Below are positions 8,848-18,085 of a stretch of 64,000 nt of DNA, piece after piece; the stretch's first letter is position 1, and each line of letters begins with the position of its first letter. Below the pieces are notes generated by a model that saw only the letters and a program-made list of their open reading frames with translations, was not told where the DNA came from and ran no database searches. Made by a program: the position numbers and the translations under genes. The DNA is from Flavobacterium flabelliforme (GTDB lineage: Bacteria > Bacteroidota > Bacteroidia > Flavobacteriales > Flavobacteriaceae). The stretch covers positions 41,728 to 105,727 of the forward strand of contig NZ_JAGFBU010000008.1 of NCBI RefSeq assembly GCF_017948675.1, given 5' to 3'.

Positions 8848-10149
8848 TTGAGAACTTTAATCCATAAGTCTATCCAAAATCCAAAATTGTTCAAGCAACA
8901 GCTTTTATTTTGGTCGCAACAATTTCGAGAAATCATTTATTTGGATAGCAATGATTATCCACAAGACTATTCTAGTTATGATTGTCTGGTTGCTTTGGAT
9001 GCATTTACTTCTATAAAAACCGATTATCATAATGCTTTCGAAGATTTAAAACAATACCAGCAAACAACCAGAGATTGGCTTTTTGGGTATTTATCGTATG
9101 ATTTAAAAAATAATACCGAGTCTTTGGTTTCCAAAAACTTTGATGGATTAGATTTTCCTGATTTGTTTTTCTTTCAACCTAAGAAGTTGTTTTTACTAAA
9201 AGGAAATCAACTAGAAATACAATACCTAAATTGCTGTGATGATGAGGTAGAAACAGATTTTAAAGAAATAATAGAAACTGAAATTGCTCGAGAAGAATTA
9301 GCATCAAAAATAAGTATTCAACAACGAATTTCTAAAGAGAATTATCTCGAAAAAGTTACAAAAGTGCTTGAGCACATTCATCGTGGAGATATTTACGAAG
9401 CTAATTTTTGCATGGAATTCTTTGCCGATAATGCCATAATTAATCCGTTTGAAAAGTTTAGTACACTAAATGCCATATCACAACCACCATTGGCTGTTTT
9501 TTTTAAAAATAACAAGCATTTTTTACTTTCTGCAACACCAGAACGTTATTTAAGAAAAGAGGGCGAAAATATAATTTCGCAACCTATAAAAGGAACCTCA
9601 AAACGTTTTTTAGATCCAATAGCCGATGAGAAATCAAAAAGTGATTTGGCTTTAGATCCTAAAGAACGCTCAGAAAATATCATGATTACTGATCTTGTAC
9701 GGAATGATTTATCTAAAACGGCACAAAAAGGAAGCGTTGAGGTAAAAGAGTTGTGTGGTATTTATTCTTTCTTGCAAGTACACCAAATGATTACTACGAT
9801 TACTTCAAAATTAGATGCGCAATATGCTGCTATCGATGTAATTAAAACTAGTTTTCCAATGGGAAGTATGACAGGAGCACCCAAGATAGAAGCCATGAAA
9901 ATTATTGAAGAACTCGAAGAAACAAAACGAGGTTTGTACAGTGGAGCGGTAGGTTATTTCACGCCAAGTGGCGACTTCGATTTTAATGTGGTTATTCGCA
10001 GTATTTTGTACAATCAAGAAAAAAAATATGTGTCTTTTTCAGTAGGTAGTGCGATTACTTCGCAGTCTTTTCCTGAAAAAGAATATGAGGAATGTTTGCT
10101 TAAAGCAAAAGCAATGCGTGAGGTAATGGAGTCTATAAATACAAATTAA
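8848..10149 (+). CDS. pabB: Aminodeoxychorismate synthase component I (para-aminobenzoate synthase PabB)
   Basis: Converts chorismate to 4-amino-4-deoxychorismate for folate synthesis, with ammonia from a PabA-type glutaminase that is not in this window. The chorismate-binding domain fills residues about 160-425, with 'PIKGTSKR', 'DPKERSENIMITDLVRNDL', 'VHQMITTITS' and 'FPMGSMTGAPKIEAM', all diagnostic of the anthranilate/aminodeoxychorismate synthase family. PIKGT (Lys after PI) favours PabB over TrpE (PIAGT). The start must be TTG at 8848 because an in-frame TAA lies at 8833-8835 and no ATG precedes the conserved N-terminal region. It is the first gene of a compact operon; tilS starts 11 bases after its stop. 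Confidence 0.92.
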   Translation: MRTLIHKSIQNPKLFKQQLLFWSQQFREIIYLDSNDYPQDYSSYDCLVALDAFTSIKTDYHNAFEDLKQYQQTTRDWLFGYLSYDLKNNTESLVSKNFDGLDFPDLFFFQPKKLFLLKGNQLEIQYLNCCDDEVETDFKEIIETEIAREELASKISIQQRISKENYLEKVTKVLEHIHRGDIYEANFCMEFFADNAIINPFEKFSTLNAISQPPLAVFFKNNKHFLLSATPERYLRKEGENIISQPIKGTSKRFLDPIADEKSKSDLALDPKERSENIMITDLVRNDLSKTAQKGSVEVKELCGIYSFLQVHQMITTITSKLDAQYAAIDVIKTSFPMGSMTGAPKIEAMKIIEELEETKRGLYSGAVGYFTPSGDFDFNVVIRSILYNQEKKYVSFSVGSAITSQSFPEKEYEECLLKAKAMREVMESINTN

Positions 10150-10160
10150 TTAAATTTGAA

Positions 10161-11471
10161 ATGCTACAAAAGTTCCAAAATCATCTGCTAGATAGATTTA
10201 AGTTTTTAAGTAATAAAAAGTTGCTTCTTGCTACAAGTGGCGGAATAGATAGCATGGTTATGTTGCATTTATTGGAGCAATTGGATTATAAAATAGGTAT
10301 TGCACACTGTAATTTTCAATTGCGTGGCGTAGAGAGTTTTGAGGATCAAAAATTCATTCAGGATTACGCTGATGCAAATGGTATTCCGGTATATATTACT
10401 CAATTTGACACGAAAGCTTTTGCAGCCGATTATAAACTTTCTACACAAGTGGCTGCTCGAGAATTGCGATACAATTGGTTTTATGAATTACTGGAAACAG
10501 AACAGTACGATTATATTGTAACAGCACATCACGCGGATGATAATCTAGAAACCTTTCTGATTAATTTATCTCGCGGTACGGGTTTAGATGGATTAACGGG
10601 TATTCCAGAACAAAATGAAAATGTAGTTCGTCCGCTTTTGGCCTTTAGTCAACACGATATAGAAGAATATGCGCGACTAAATGCTATTAAATGGAGAGAG
10701 GATAGCAGCAACGCTTCTGATAAATATGTTCGAAATAAAATTCGACACCATCTTGTTCCGCTGTTAAAGGAATTAAATCCTAATTTTTTATTGTCCTTTC
10801 ATAAAACACAAAGTTATTTGCAAGAAGCCCAAGATATGGTAGATGATGCTGCTATTATGATTTACCAACAAGTGGCAGTTCAAGAAGATGAAAATATTAG
10901 TTTTGATTTAAAACAATTAATGAAATTACCCAATTACAAATCGTATTTGTACCAATGGTTAAATGAATTTGGATTTACAGCATGGAATGATATTTATGAT
11001 TTAGTAGAAAGTCAGTCCGGTAAATTTGTGCTATCGGCTAATTATCGATTGCTAAAAGATAGAGAAAGTTTAATCTTGAGTCCTTTGGATTTTTCAAATG
11101 AAAAACAAGAATATTTTATCAATCAAGATCAAAAAGAAGTTAATATTCCCTTAAATATTTCCTTTTCGGTAGCAACCGATATTAGTATCGCTTCAAATAC
11201 AACTATATTTGTCGATTCTGATAAATTAGAGTATCCATTGGTTTTACGTCGTTGGAACGAAGGAGATCAATTTCAACCTTTAGGTATGAATGGAAAATCA
11301 AAAAAGATAAGTAAGTTTTTTAAAGATGAAAAATTATCATTGTTAGAAAAAGAAAATACTTGGCTTTTATGTTCCAATAATACTATCGTTTGGATAATAG
11401 GTCTTCGTCAAGATGAACGCTTTAAAATTGATAATACAACAAAGAATATACTTAAAATACAATTAGACTAA
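10161..11471 (+). CDS. tilS: tRNA(Ile)-lysidine synthase
   Basis: Makes lysidine at the wobble cytidine of the AUA-reading tRNA-Ile, an essential ATP-dependent step. The PP-loop ATP-binding motif SGGIDS is at residues 26-31. 'HCNFQLRG' and 'TAHHADDNLETFLINLSRG' are further TilS signatures. The N-terminal ligase domain covers about residues 18-210, and a C-terminal TilS domain ('LVLRRWNEGDQFQPLGMNG', 'KISKFFKDEKL', about 360-436) recognises the acceptor stem. Length 436 fits full-length TilS. It lies between pabB and dsbD and its stop codon overlaps the dsbD start in TAATG. Confidence 0.95.
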   Translation: MLQKFQNHLLDRFKFLSNKKLLLATSGGIDSMVMLHLLEQLDYKIGIAHCNFQLRGVESFEDQKFIQDYADANGIPVYITQFDTKAFAADYKLSTQVAARELRYNWFYELLETEQYDYIVTAHHADDNLETFLINLSRGTGLDGLTGIPEQNENVVRPLLAFSQHDIEEYARLNAIKWREDSSNASDKYVRNKIRHHLVPLLKELNPNFLLSFHKTQSYLQEAQDMVDDAAIMIYQQVAVQEDENISFDLKQLMKLPNYKSYLYQWLNEFGFTAWNDIYDLVESQSGKFVLSANYRLLKDRESLILSPLDFSNEKQEYFINQDQKEVNIPLNISFSVATDISIASNTTIFVDSDKLEYPLVLRRWNEGDQFQPLGMNGKSKKISKFFKDEKLSLLEKENTWLLCSNNTIVWIIGLRQDERFKIDNTTKNILKIQLD

Positions 11472-13507
11472 TGAAGAAATTATTATTTATACTTATCGCT
11501 TTTTTGGCTTTTGCCGAAGGAAATTCTCAGATTTTAGATCCAGCCAAATGGACTACTAAAATTGAAAAAAAATCAGAAACGAATTATATTTTAATATTTG
11601 ATGCCGTTATAGAAAACGATTGGCATTTGTATTCACAAACCACTCCAGACGGTGGACCACTTCCTTTAGAGATTACTTTTAAAAATCAAAAAGGAAATTT
11701 TAATTTAGTAGGTAAAGCAATAGAAAGCAAAACGAGAACTGCTTATAATGATATATTTGAAGTTAATGAAACCTTTTTTGAAAAGAAAGGTCAAGTGCGA
11801 CAAGAAATTTCAATTACAAACCCAAAACTAACTGAAGTTAAAGTCGATTTTAATTACCAAGTTTGTAAAGAGGTTTGTATTAATATAGAAAAAAACTTCA
11901 CGTTCAAAATCCCAGCTTCAGCAATTGCGACTTCAGAGACTGTGCTTCCAGTTGATATTGAAGCTGCAAAAGTAGATACAACAACTACAGATGCTACATC
12001 AGCTTCGCCTGAAGTAACTACGAATACTGTTGCACCAGAAAAAGTAGTTCCGCATGATAATAAACCCGCAGAGAAAAGAGGATTGTGGTCTATTTTCTTT
12101 ATTGCTTTTCTATCTGGATTTGCTGCATTGCTTACTCCTTGTGTATTTCCGATGATTCCGATGACCGTTAGTTTTTTTACAAAACAAAGTAAAACAAAAG
12201 CAAAAGGAATTCGCAATGCTATTATTTACGGAATTTCGATTATAGCGATATATTTAATATTAGGATTGGTAGTAACTGGTATTTTTGGTGCTGATGCGCT
12301 AAATGCTCTGTCTACTAATGTTTGGTTTAACATCATTTTCTTTATCATATTAGTAACTTTTGCGGCTTCCTTTTTGGGAGCTTTCGAAATAATGTTGCCA
12401 AATTCTTGGGCAAATAAAGTAGATAGTCAAGCCGATAGAGGAGGAATGATTGGTATTTTATTCATGGCTTTAGCGCTAGCAATTGTATCTTTCTCTTGTA
12501 CTGGCCCTATCGTAGGAACACTTTTAGTAGAAGCTGCTTCTAAAGGCGGAATTGCACCAATTGTTGGTATGTTTGGATTTTCATTAGCTTTAGCTTTACC
12601 GTTTATGTTATTTGCGATGTTCCCAGGTTGGTTAAACTCATTGCCAAAATCGGGTGGTTGGTTGAATACCGTTAAAGTTGTATTAGGATTTTTAGAATTG
12701 GCTTTGGCATTCAAATTTTTATCTAATGCGGATTTAGTATTACAAATGCATTTCTTAGAAAGAGAAGTTTTTCTAGCCATTTGGATTGCAATATTTGGAA
12801 CTTTAGCATTTTATTTATTCGGAAAAATTACATTACCTCATGATAGTCCAATGACACACATTTCGGTGGGTAGATTATCATTTGGTTTAGTAGTTCTTGC
12901 TTTTACAATCTATTTAATTCCGGGTCTTTGGGGAGCACCGTTAAAAGTGATTTCTGGTTTTCCACCACCAATGACCTATAGCGAAAGCCCTTATGGCGTT
13001 TCTGGTTCAAAAGGAGGGTCAAATGCATCAACACAAGTTTTACCTGATGGAGCACATTTAGGACCACATGATTTAATCGCTTTTGATGATTACGACAAAG
13101 GAGTCGCTTATGCAAAATCGGTAAACAAACCTATTTTATTAGATTTTACAGGTTATGCTTGTGTAAACTGTAGAAAAATGGAAGACTACGTTTGGTCGGA
13201 TACTAATATTCTTAAAATATTACAAGGTGAAGTGGTATTGATTTCTTTGTATGTTGATGATAAAAAAGAATTGCCTCAAAACGAGCAATATGTATCTAAA
13301 GAAACGGGTAAAGAAATTACAAGTGTAGGGAATAAATGGAGTGATTTTCAAATCACAAAATTCAAAGCAAATGCACAACCGTATTATATTATTTTAGACA
13401 ATGACGGCAATATGCTTTCTGATAAGCCAGAAAGTTATAATTCGGATATCAACGCATACAAAGGATGGTTAAGAGAAGGAATTGATCGTTATAAAAAGAC
13501 CAAATAA
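11471..13507 (+). CDS. dsbD: Thiol:disulfide interchange protein DsbD-type electron transporter
   Basis: Carries reducing power from cytoplasmic thioredoxin across the inner membrane to periplasmic thiol proteins. Order: signal peptide (residues 1-19), periplasmic alpha domain (about 20-145) with the Cys pair in 'VCKEVCI', an Ala/Thr/Val-rich linker, a membrane domain of about eight helices (about 205-500) with the catalytic cysteines in 'LTPCVFPMIPM' and 'SFSCTGPIVG', and a C-terminal thioredoxin-like gamma domain (about 530-678) with CVNC in 'YACVNCRKME'. All three Cys pairs are intact, so it should be functional. It shares one base with the tilS stop codon (TAATG), which suggests translational coupling. 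A terminator follows. Confidence 0.94.
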   Translation: MKKLLFILIAFLAFAEGNSQILDPAKWTTKIEKKSETNYILIFDAVIENDWHLYSQTTPDGGPLPLEITFKNQKGNFNLVGKAIESKTRTAYNDIFEVNETFFEKKGQVRQEISITNPKLTEVKVDFNYQVCKEVCINIEKNFTFKIPASAIATSETVLPVDIEAAKVDTTTTDATSASPEVTTNTVAPEKVVPHDNKPAEKRGLWSIFFIAFLSGFAALLTPCVFPMIPMTVSFFTKQSKTKAKGIRNAIIYGISIIAIYLILGLVVTGIFGADALNALSTNVWFNIIFFIILVTFAASFLGAFEIMLPNSWANKVDSQADRGGMIGILFMALALAIVSFSCTGPIVGTLLVEAASKGGIAPIVGMFGFSLALALPFMLFAMFPGWLNSLPKSGGWLNTVKVVLGFLELALAFKFLSNADLVLQMHFLEREVFLAIWIAIFGTLAFYLFGKITLPHDSPMTHISVGRLSFGLVVLAFTIYLIPGLWGAPLKVISGFPPPMTYSESPYGVSGSKGGSNASTQVLPDGAHLGPHDLIAFDDYDKGVAYAKSVNKPILLDFTGYACVNCRKMEDYVWSDTNILKILQGEVVLISLYVDDKKELPQNEQYVSKETGKEITSVGNKWSDFQITKFKANAQPYYIILDNDGNMLSDKPESYNSDINAYKGWLREGIDRYKKTK

Positions 13508-13540
13508 AAAAACTTCTAGATTTTATTTTATAAAAGAATT

Positions 13541-13586
13541 GCGCTAAGCTCCATATATTTATGATGGAATTTAGCGCATTTTTTTT
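13541..13586 (+). terminator. Terminator of the pabB-tilS-dsbD operon
   Basis: Stem GCGCTAA / TTAGCGC enclosing a further partly paired GCTCCAT / ATGGAAT segment, followed by eight T. It also separates the operon from the convergent racemase operon. Confidence 0.85.
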
Positions 13587-13618
13587 GAGGTAATAAAGGA
13601 AATCAATATCGAACTTTT

Positions 13619-14692
13619 CTATTCTATTGTTTTTTCTATATAATCCGAATTCAAAAGATATAATGCACCCATATATCTTATTTTAAAAGCTACAAGGTCT
13701 CCAATTTTATAGTTCTTTTTAGAATTAGAAATATCTATTACTAACATATCCGAACTCGCATCTACAATAGTAATATCAGCGTCATCAGATTCTATATATT
13801 GGGGTTGCATATCTAATAATCCAATGTCTAAAATGGCTCGTAAAGAAGTTATTCCCAAATCTTCTACATCATTCATAGAAAAGGAATTTCCTGCTACGTT
13901 TTCGCCTAATTCTCCTGTTGGCGTATTGGGTTTTTCCGTAATTTCTATGATCTCTGCAAATAATTTGAAAACATCATTATGCATTCCTTCAATTGTGTCA
14001 CCAGTAAATAAATCTTTACCAAAAAAGAGTGCTTCTCCTATTCGGAAATGATTTACAGCCATCGGATTTGCATTTTTAAGTATTAACGGAATGGCAACTG
14101 AAGTTCCACCAGAGACAAACGGAATGCTAATATCAAATTTAGCTTCAATTAATTGTTTGTATAAACTCAACTGAATTAGTTTGTCTTGTGTTGGCATAAC
14201 TCCACTTAGGCAATTTAAATTAGTTCCAATTCCTGAAATTTCGATACTAGGCATCTTCAAAATTGTACCATAAAAAGCAATTAATTCTTCGCCCATAACG
14301 CCTTCACGCAAATCGCCCATCTCTATCATTATGATGATCTTGTGAATCTTATTTTGTCTCACAGCTTCATCAGAAAGTAATTGTATGGTGTATATTTCAG
14401 TATTAAAACTAATGTCTGCATAACGCACAATACTTTCTATGCTTCTCTTTGCGGGAGGTTTGATGTAAACCGTTTGAATTTCAGGATCAAGTGCTTTAAT
14501 TTTTCTTAAATTGCTAACTCTAGAGTCATGGATCTCTCGTACTCCTAAAGCGATGATTTCCTTTAAGTAAATTTTATTACCACATAACAGTTTTGAAACG
14601 ACACCCCATTCTATGTTTCTGGATTTAAAAGTGTTGTCAAGAAAAGCGTAGTTTTCTTCGAGTTTTTTTCTATATAATTTTATAAAGGCCAT
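13619..14692 (-). CDS. PLP-dependent racemase of the alanine/ornithine racemase family
   Basis: Alanine-racemase N-terminal barrel fold (fold type III). The PLP lysine is K34 in 'WGVVSKLLCGN', preceded by the conserved 'FIKLYRKKLEENY' helix. The 357-residue length and the absence of a classical Alr beta domain place it with the amino-acid racemases related to clostridial ornithine racemase Orr and E. coli YhfX, rather than with Alr. It probably interconverts L and D forms of ornithine or another basic or small amino acid. It is last in a four-gene operon and its start overlaps the stop of the preceding Alr-type gene by one base. Cytoplasmic; no signal peptide. Confidence 0.82.
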   Translation of the reverse strand: MAFIKLYRKKLEENYAFLDNTFKSRNIEWGVVSKLLCGNKIYLKEIIALGVREIHDSRVSNLRKIKALDPEIQTVYIKPPAKRSIESIVRYADISFNTEIYTIQLLSDEAVRQNKIHKIIIMIEMGDLREGVMGEELIAFYGTILKMPSIEISGIGTNLNCLSGVMPTQDKLIQLSLYKQLIEAKFDISIPFVSGGTSVAIPLILKNANPMAVNHFRIGEALFFGKDLFTGDTIEGMHNDVFKLFAEIIEITEKPNTPTGELGENVAGNSFSMNDVEDLGITSLRAILDIGLLDMQPQYIESDDADITIVDASSDMLVIDISNSKKNYKIGDLVAFKIRYMGALYLLNSDYIEKTIE

Positions 14693-15843
14693 TATTGTTT
14701 AATTTTTCGTGGGATTGCTGTTGAAATCCGTGTTAATAATTCATAGTTAAGTTGGTTGCTAAAATCACTGAATGAAGCAACTGAGACTGCCAGTGTTTTT
14801 TGAGTGCCAATCAATACTACTTCATCTTCTTTTTTAGCAATATCAACATCGGTTACATCTACTGTCATCATATTCATATTCACAGATCCTACAACAGTAC
14901 ACCGCTGTCCGTGTATAAGCACACGACCTTGATTACTTAAAGATCGACTATATCCGTGACAATAGCCAATGGGTACTACTGCAATTTTCATGTTTCGTTT
15001 GGCCATGAAGCTGGTTCCATATCCTATAAAATCACCTGTTTTTACATTTTTTACACTCATAATTTTACTTTTCCAACTGATTACTCGTTGCAAAGGATCA
15101 ATTTTATTTTTTTTAGCTTGCAAATAGGTTACAAATACTTCTGGACTCGGCCACATACCGTATTGCATTATTCCAATTCTAACTAAATCCATTCTAGTTT
15201 GAGGAAACATAATTGAAGCAGCAGAACAAGCAGAATGTCTCATCTCTGGCTTTAAGTCATTTTTACAAAACAACTCATATATCTCTTCAAATTTCTTAAT
15301 TTGATTATCAACTCTGTAATAGTTAGCGACGCTTTCGGCACCAGCGTAGTGCGTACAAAGTCCTTTTAAATAAAGATGTTGTATTTCTTTTTTTACTATC
15401 GAAATTACTGCATTTAGATCTTTTTTATCAAAACCAGTACGATTCATTCCTGTTTCGACTTCAATATGTAATATTGCTTTTTTATTGATTTTTTTTGAAA
15501 TTTTTATTGCTTGATTGAGTCTGCTTTTATCAAAAACAAAGAATTCAACATTATTTTCAATAACCCATTGCATGTCTTCATCATTCACTAAACCCATAAC
15601 CATTACGGTAACCTTGTCTTCCAATACTTCTTTGACTGCTTTTGCTTCTTGCACATCAAAAACTGAAAAGTGATTAATTCCACAGTTATAAGCCATACTT
15701 GTAAACTCTGCTATACCATGGCCATAAGCGTTTCCTTTTACCACAGAGGAAACGATTACTTTTTTACCAAAAGTGGTTTTTAAAAAATCGACGTTTTTTT
15801 GATACGCCGTTTCACTAAGTTCTATAATTGAATTAGTATGCAT
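14692..15843 (-). CDS. alr: Alanine racemase (Alr family)
   Basis: Fold type III racemase of 383 residues. The PLP lysine is K36 in 'SVVKGNAYGHG'. The C-terminal domain carries 'GYGTSFMA' and 'VVPIGYCHGYSR', the region of the opposing catalytic tyrosine in Alr, and 'NMNMMTVDVTDV' is also typical. It should make D-alanine, but embedded in an operon with a second racemase and an amidohydrolase it may instead be a broad-specificity or lysine/ornithine-type racemase. Its start overlaps the upstream amidohydrolase gene by 11 bases and its end overlaps the next racemase by one. Whether the chromosome has another, housekeeping Alr cannot be seen here. Confidence 0.85.
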   Translation of the reverse strand: MHTNSIIELSETAYQKNVDFLKTTFGKKVIVSSVVKGNAYGHGIAEFTSMAYNCGINHFSVFDVQEAKAVKEVLEDKVTVMVMGLVNDEDMQWVIENNVEFFVFDKSRLNQAIKISKKINKKAILHIEVETGMNRTGFDKKDLNAVISIVKKEIQHLYLKGLCTHYAGAESVANYYRVDNQIKKFEEIYELFCKNDLKPEMRHSACSAASIMFPQTRMDLVRIGIMQYGMWPSPEVFVTYLQAKKNKIDPLQRVISWKSKIMSVKNVKTGDFIGYGTSFMAKRNMKIAVVPIGYCHGYSRSLSNQGRVLIHGQRCTVVGSVNMNMMTVDVTDVDIAKKEDEVVLIGTQKTLAVSVASFSDFSNQLNYELLTRISTAIPRKIKQ

Positions 15844-16975
15844 CAGTAATTTGTTTGCTTATTTGATGAAACATATTGACTCCAGTTTGTATAATTTCAT
15901 CTGGAAAATCATAATCAGGGTTGTGTAGGGCAGGAGTATTAATTCCAGATCCAATTCCAAACATGGCACCAGAATAGTGTTCTGTGAACAAACCAAAATC
16001 TTCTCCCCATGTAAAAGGATATTCTTTTTCTAGTATGTCTAATGAATTGTATTTAGCAGCTCTTCTAATTAATTCTACAGCCTCTATGTTATTTCTATTC
16101 GCCTTAAAACTTTGAGTCCATTTGACTTTACATTTTAAATTATTTTTTTTAGCAATTGATTTGGCTAAATTTTCTAAGGTAGTTTCAATGTTTGTCATTT
16201 CTAAATTACTGTCACTTCGTATTGTAAAATGAATTTCTCCAATACCTGCAGAAACGCCATATGCTTTTTTACCTAATTTACTATAAATTGGGGTAATCAA
16301 ACAGTAATTGTTATTAGCAATGTCACTTTGAATTAAAGCATTAAATTCAGTAATAATAGTTGCAATAGCCATAGCTGGATTGTACCCTTTTTCAGGTTCA
16401 CCTGCATGAGCTGTTTTTCCTTTTAACTTTATAATTATACTATTGACTGCGCAAGAGAATATATGATCTTTAACGATGATTTGGTGCATTTTAAAACTTG
16501 GTAAATTATGAAGAGCAAAAGCATAATCTGGTTTTATATTTTGAAAACGATTATCTTCTACCACTTTTTTTGCACCACTACCATCTTCTTCCGCTGGTTG
16601 AAATACTAGAATAACAGTTCCAAATTCAGGCTTTTCAGTATGTAATTTTTGAGCTAAACCACATAAAATTGCACTATGGCCATCATGTCCGCATTTATGA
16701 GAAACTCCTTTATTTAAAGATTTATGTTCAAACACATTGGTTTCCTCTATGGGTAAAGCATCTAGTTCCGCTCTAAAAAGCACCGTTTTACCTTTTTTCT
16801 TACCATTATAGGTTGCAATAATGCCCGTTTTTCCAACTCCTGTAATAATCTCATCCGGAGGATACTTTTGTAAAAAAGAAACAATACGTTTGGCTGTATT
16901 AAATTCGTTTCCTGATACCTCTGGATTTTGATGTAGTTCTTTACGTAAAATTGTAAGTGCGCTTAAATTTTCCAT
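15833..16975 (-). CDS. M20D family amidohydrolase (hippurate / N-acyl-amino-acid hydrolase type)
   Basis: Metal-dependent hydrolase that removes acyl groups from amino acids. Signatures: 'ELHQNPEVSGNE' near the N terminus, 'FRAELDALPIEE', 'CGHDGHSA' (Cys and His metal ligands), 'FQPAEEDGSGA' (Glu pair), 'ALHNLP' (His) and the terminal 'ALHNPDYDFPD' (His). The dimerisation lid domain is about residues 175-285. All ligands are present, so it should be active. No signal peptide. The acetyltransferase gene ends only 6 bases upstream and the Alr gene overlaps the 3' end, so the four proteins are probably made together: deacylation of N-acyl amino acids next to racemisation is the suggested theme. 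Confidence 0.87.
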   Translation of the reverse strand: MENLSALTILRKELHQNPEVSGNEFNTAKRIVSFLQKYPPDEIITGVGKTGIIATYNGKKKGKTVLFRAELDALPIEETNVFEHKSLNKGVSHKCGHDGHSAILCGLAQKLHTEKPEFGTVILVFQPAEEDGSGAKKVVEDNRFQNIKPDYAFALHNLPSFKMHQIIVKDHIFSCAVNSIIIKLKGKTAHAGEPEKGYNPAMAIATIITEFNALIQSDIANNNYCLITPIYSKLGKKAYGVSAGIGEIHFTIRSDSNLEMTNIETTLENLAKSIAKKNNLKCKVKWTQSFKANRNNIEAVELIRRAAKYNSLDILEKEYPFTWGEDFGLFTEHYSGAMFGIGSGINTPALHNPDYDFPDEIIQTGVNMFHQISKQITDAY

Positions 16976-16981
16976 TTTGAT

Positions 16982-17416
16982 TTATTTAATCAATCTCATT
17001 TCTAGGTATTTATTAGTAAATCCTAAACTTTCGTATAATTTTTTAGCGGGATTATCAGGTTCTACATGAAGAGCAATATTCCCTTCAGCAATAGATATGG
17101 CTTTTTGTATTAATTGCTTTCCGTATCCTTTTCCACGCTGTGAATTATCTACAGCGATATAAACTAAAATATTTTCAGGAATAAAATCCTTCATTCCAGT
17201 ATTGTTTAGGATCACAACACCTACAATTTTTTGATCATCAATTCCAACCACAATATTTCCCCCTTTATTAGGGTTCATTACATAATCTAAACATTTTGTA
17301 ATATCCTCAATAGTATCTCCGTACTGTTCTAAATGGGTGCATAGAAACTGAGCAATGGTTTTATTCGAATAGATTGTATTTTCTCCAGTGGTATTATTAA
17401 TTTGCTTGAATTCCAT
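16982..17416 (-). CDS. GNAT family N-acetyltransferase
   Basis: A 144-residue single-domain acetyltransferase. The acetyl-CoA pyrophosphate loop is 'QRGKGYGKQLIQ' (Q/RxxGxG/A motif A), followed by 'HVEPDNPAKKLYESLGF', the classic C-terminal GNAT motif. First gene of the operon with an M20 amidohydrolase and two racemases, so an amino acid or its D form is a plausible acyl acceptor; this is inference. Cytoplasmic. A minus-strand TATCTTTG box (about 17676-17683) lies far upstream without a matching -33 box, so the promoter remains open. Confidence 0.85.
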   Translation of the reverse strand: MEFKQINNTTGENTIYSNKTIAQFLCTHLEQYGDTIEDITKCLDYVMNPNKGGNIVVGIDDQKIVGVVILNNTGMKDFIPENILVYIAVDNSQRGKGYGKQLIQKAISIAEGNIALHVEPDNPAKKLYESLGFTNKYLEMRLIK

Positions 17417-18085
17417 TTTATATAATTTAATATTAAATTATAAGCAATACTTATTTGCTGACTTTCAGTAAATGAAAGCCATTTAGTAAAACTTAATTTT
17501 GATTATTTATTAGCCTGTAATTAGAATTTTTCTAAAGGCAAAAGATGCAGAAAATCTGCAAAAAATAGTTAAGATTTATTCAGTGTTTTGTCTGAAAAAT
17601 AAAATCTTAGTTTTGAGTTGAAAGTTTTAAAAAAGAACTTAAATAAACTACAAAACATAATTAGGTATTTCACAAAGATAAGATAAAAATCCGCTTTATG
17701 AGCTATAAAATGGCTTTAGTGTGTTTTTCTGAATCTGAACAAATGTTTTATTTGTTTAATTTGATATAAAAATTAAAAATTATTAAAGGTTTTAAAGTAT
17801 TTATAGTTAGTTGTTTACGTGTTTTTTTATTGTTTTTAATTTGATAATGTTATTCATTTATGAAAAAATTAATGAATTATTTCAATTTGGTAATAAAAAT
17901 GGATATTTAGCTTAAAATTAGTCTTTAACCGAGTAGTGCTTTATTCTAAAACGAAGTCTTAATAAATTTGTATAGTGCTTTTTTTGTGTGAAATTGTAAT
18001 TCATAATTTTAAAAAATCTAAAGTGATCACAGAATATTGAAACAGTTTATTTATCTTTAAAAACTATTTAAATTCAAAAAAATTT
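17417..18085. promoter_or_regulatory. Divergent intergenic region between the racemase operon and the CocE-like gene
   Basis: 669 bases with no coding-length frame on either strand, very A/T-rich. It must hold the promoters of both divergent units. I see isolated -7-like boxes (plus-strand TAAATTTG near 17963; minus-strand TATCTTTG near 17676) but none with a well-spaced TTG partner, and no clear operator palindrome. The length is well above what two simple promoters need. Confidence 0.45.
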
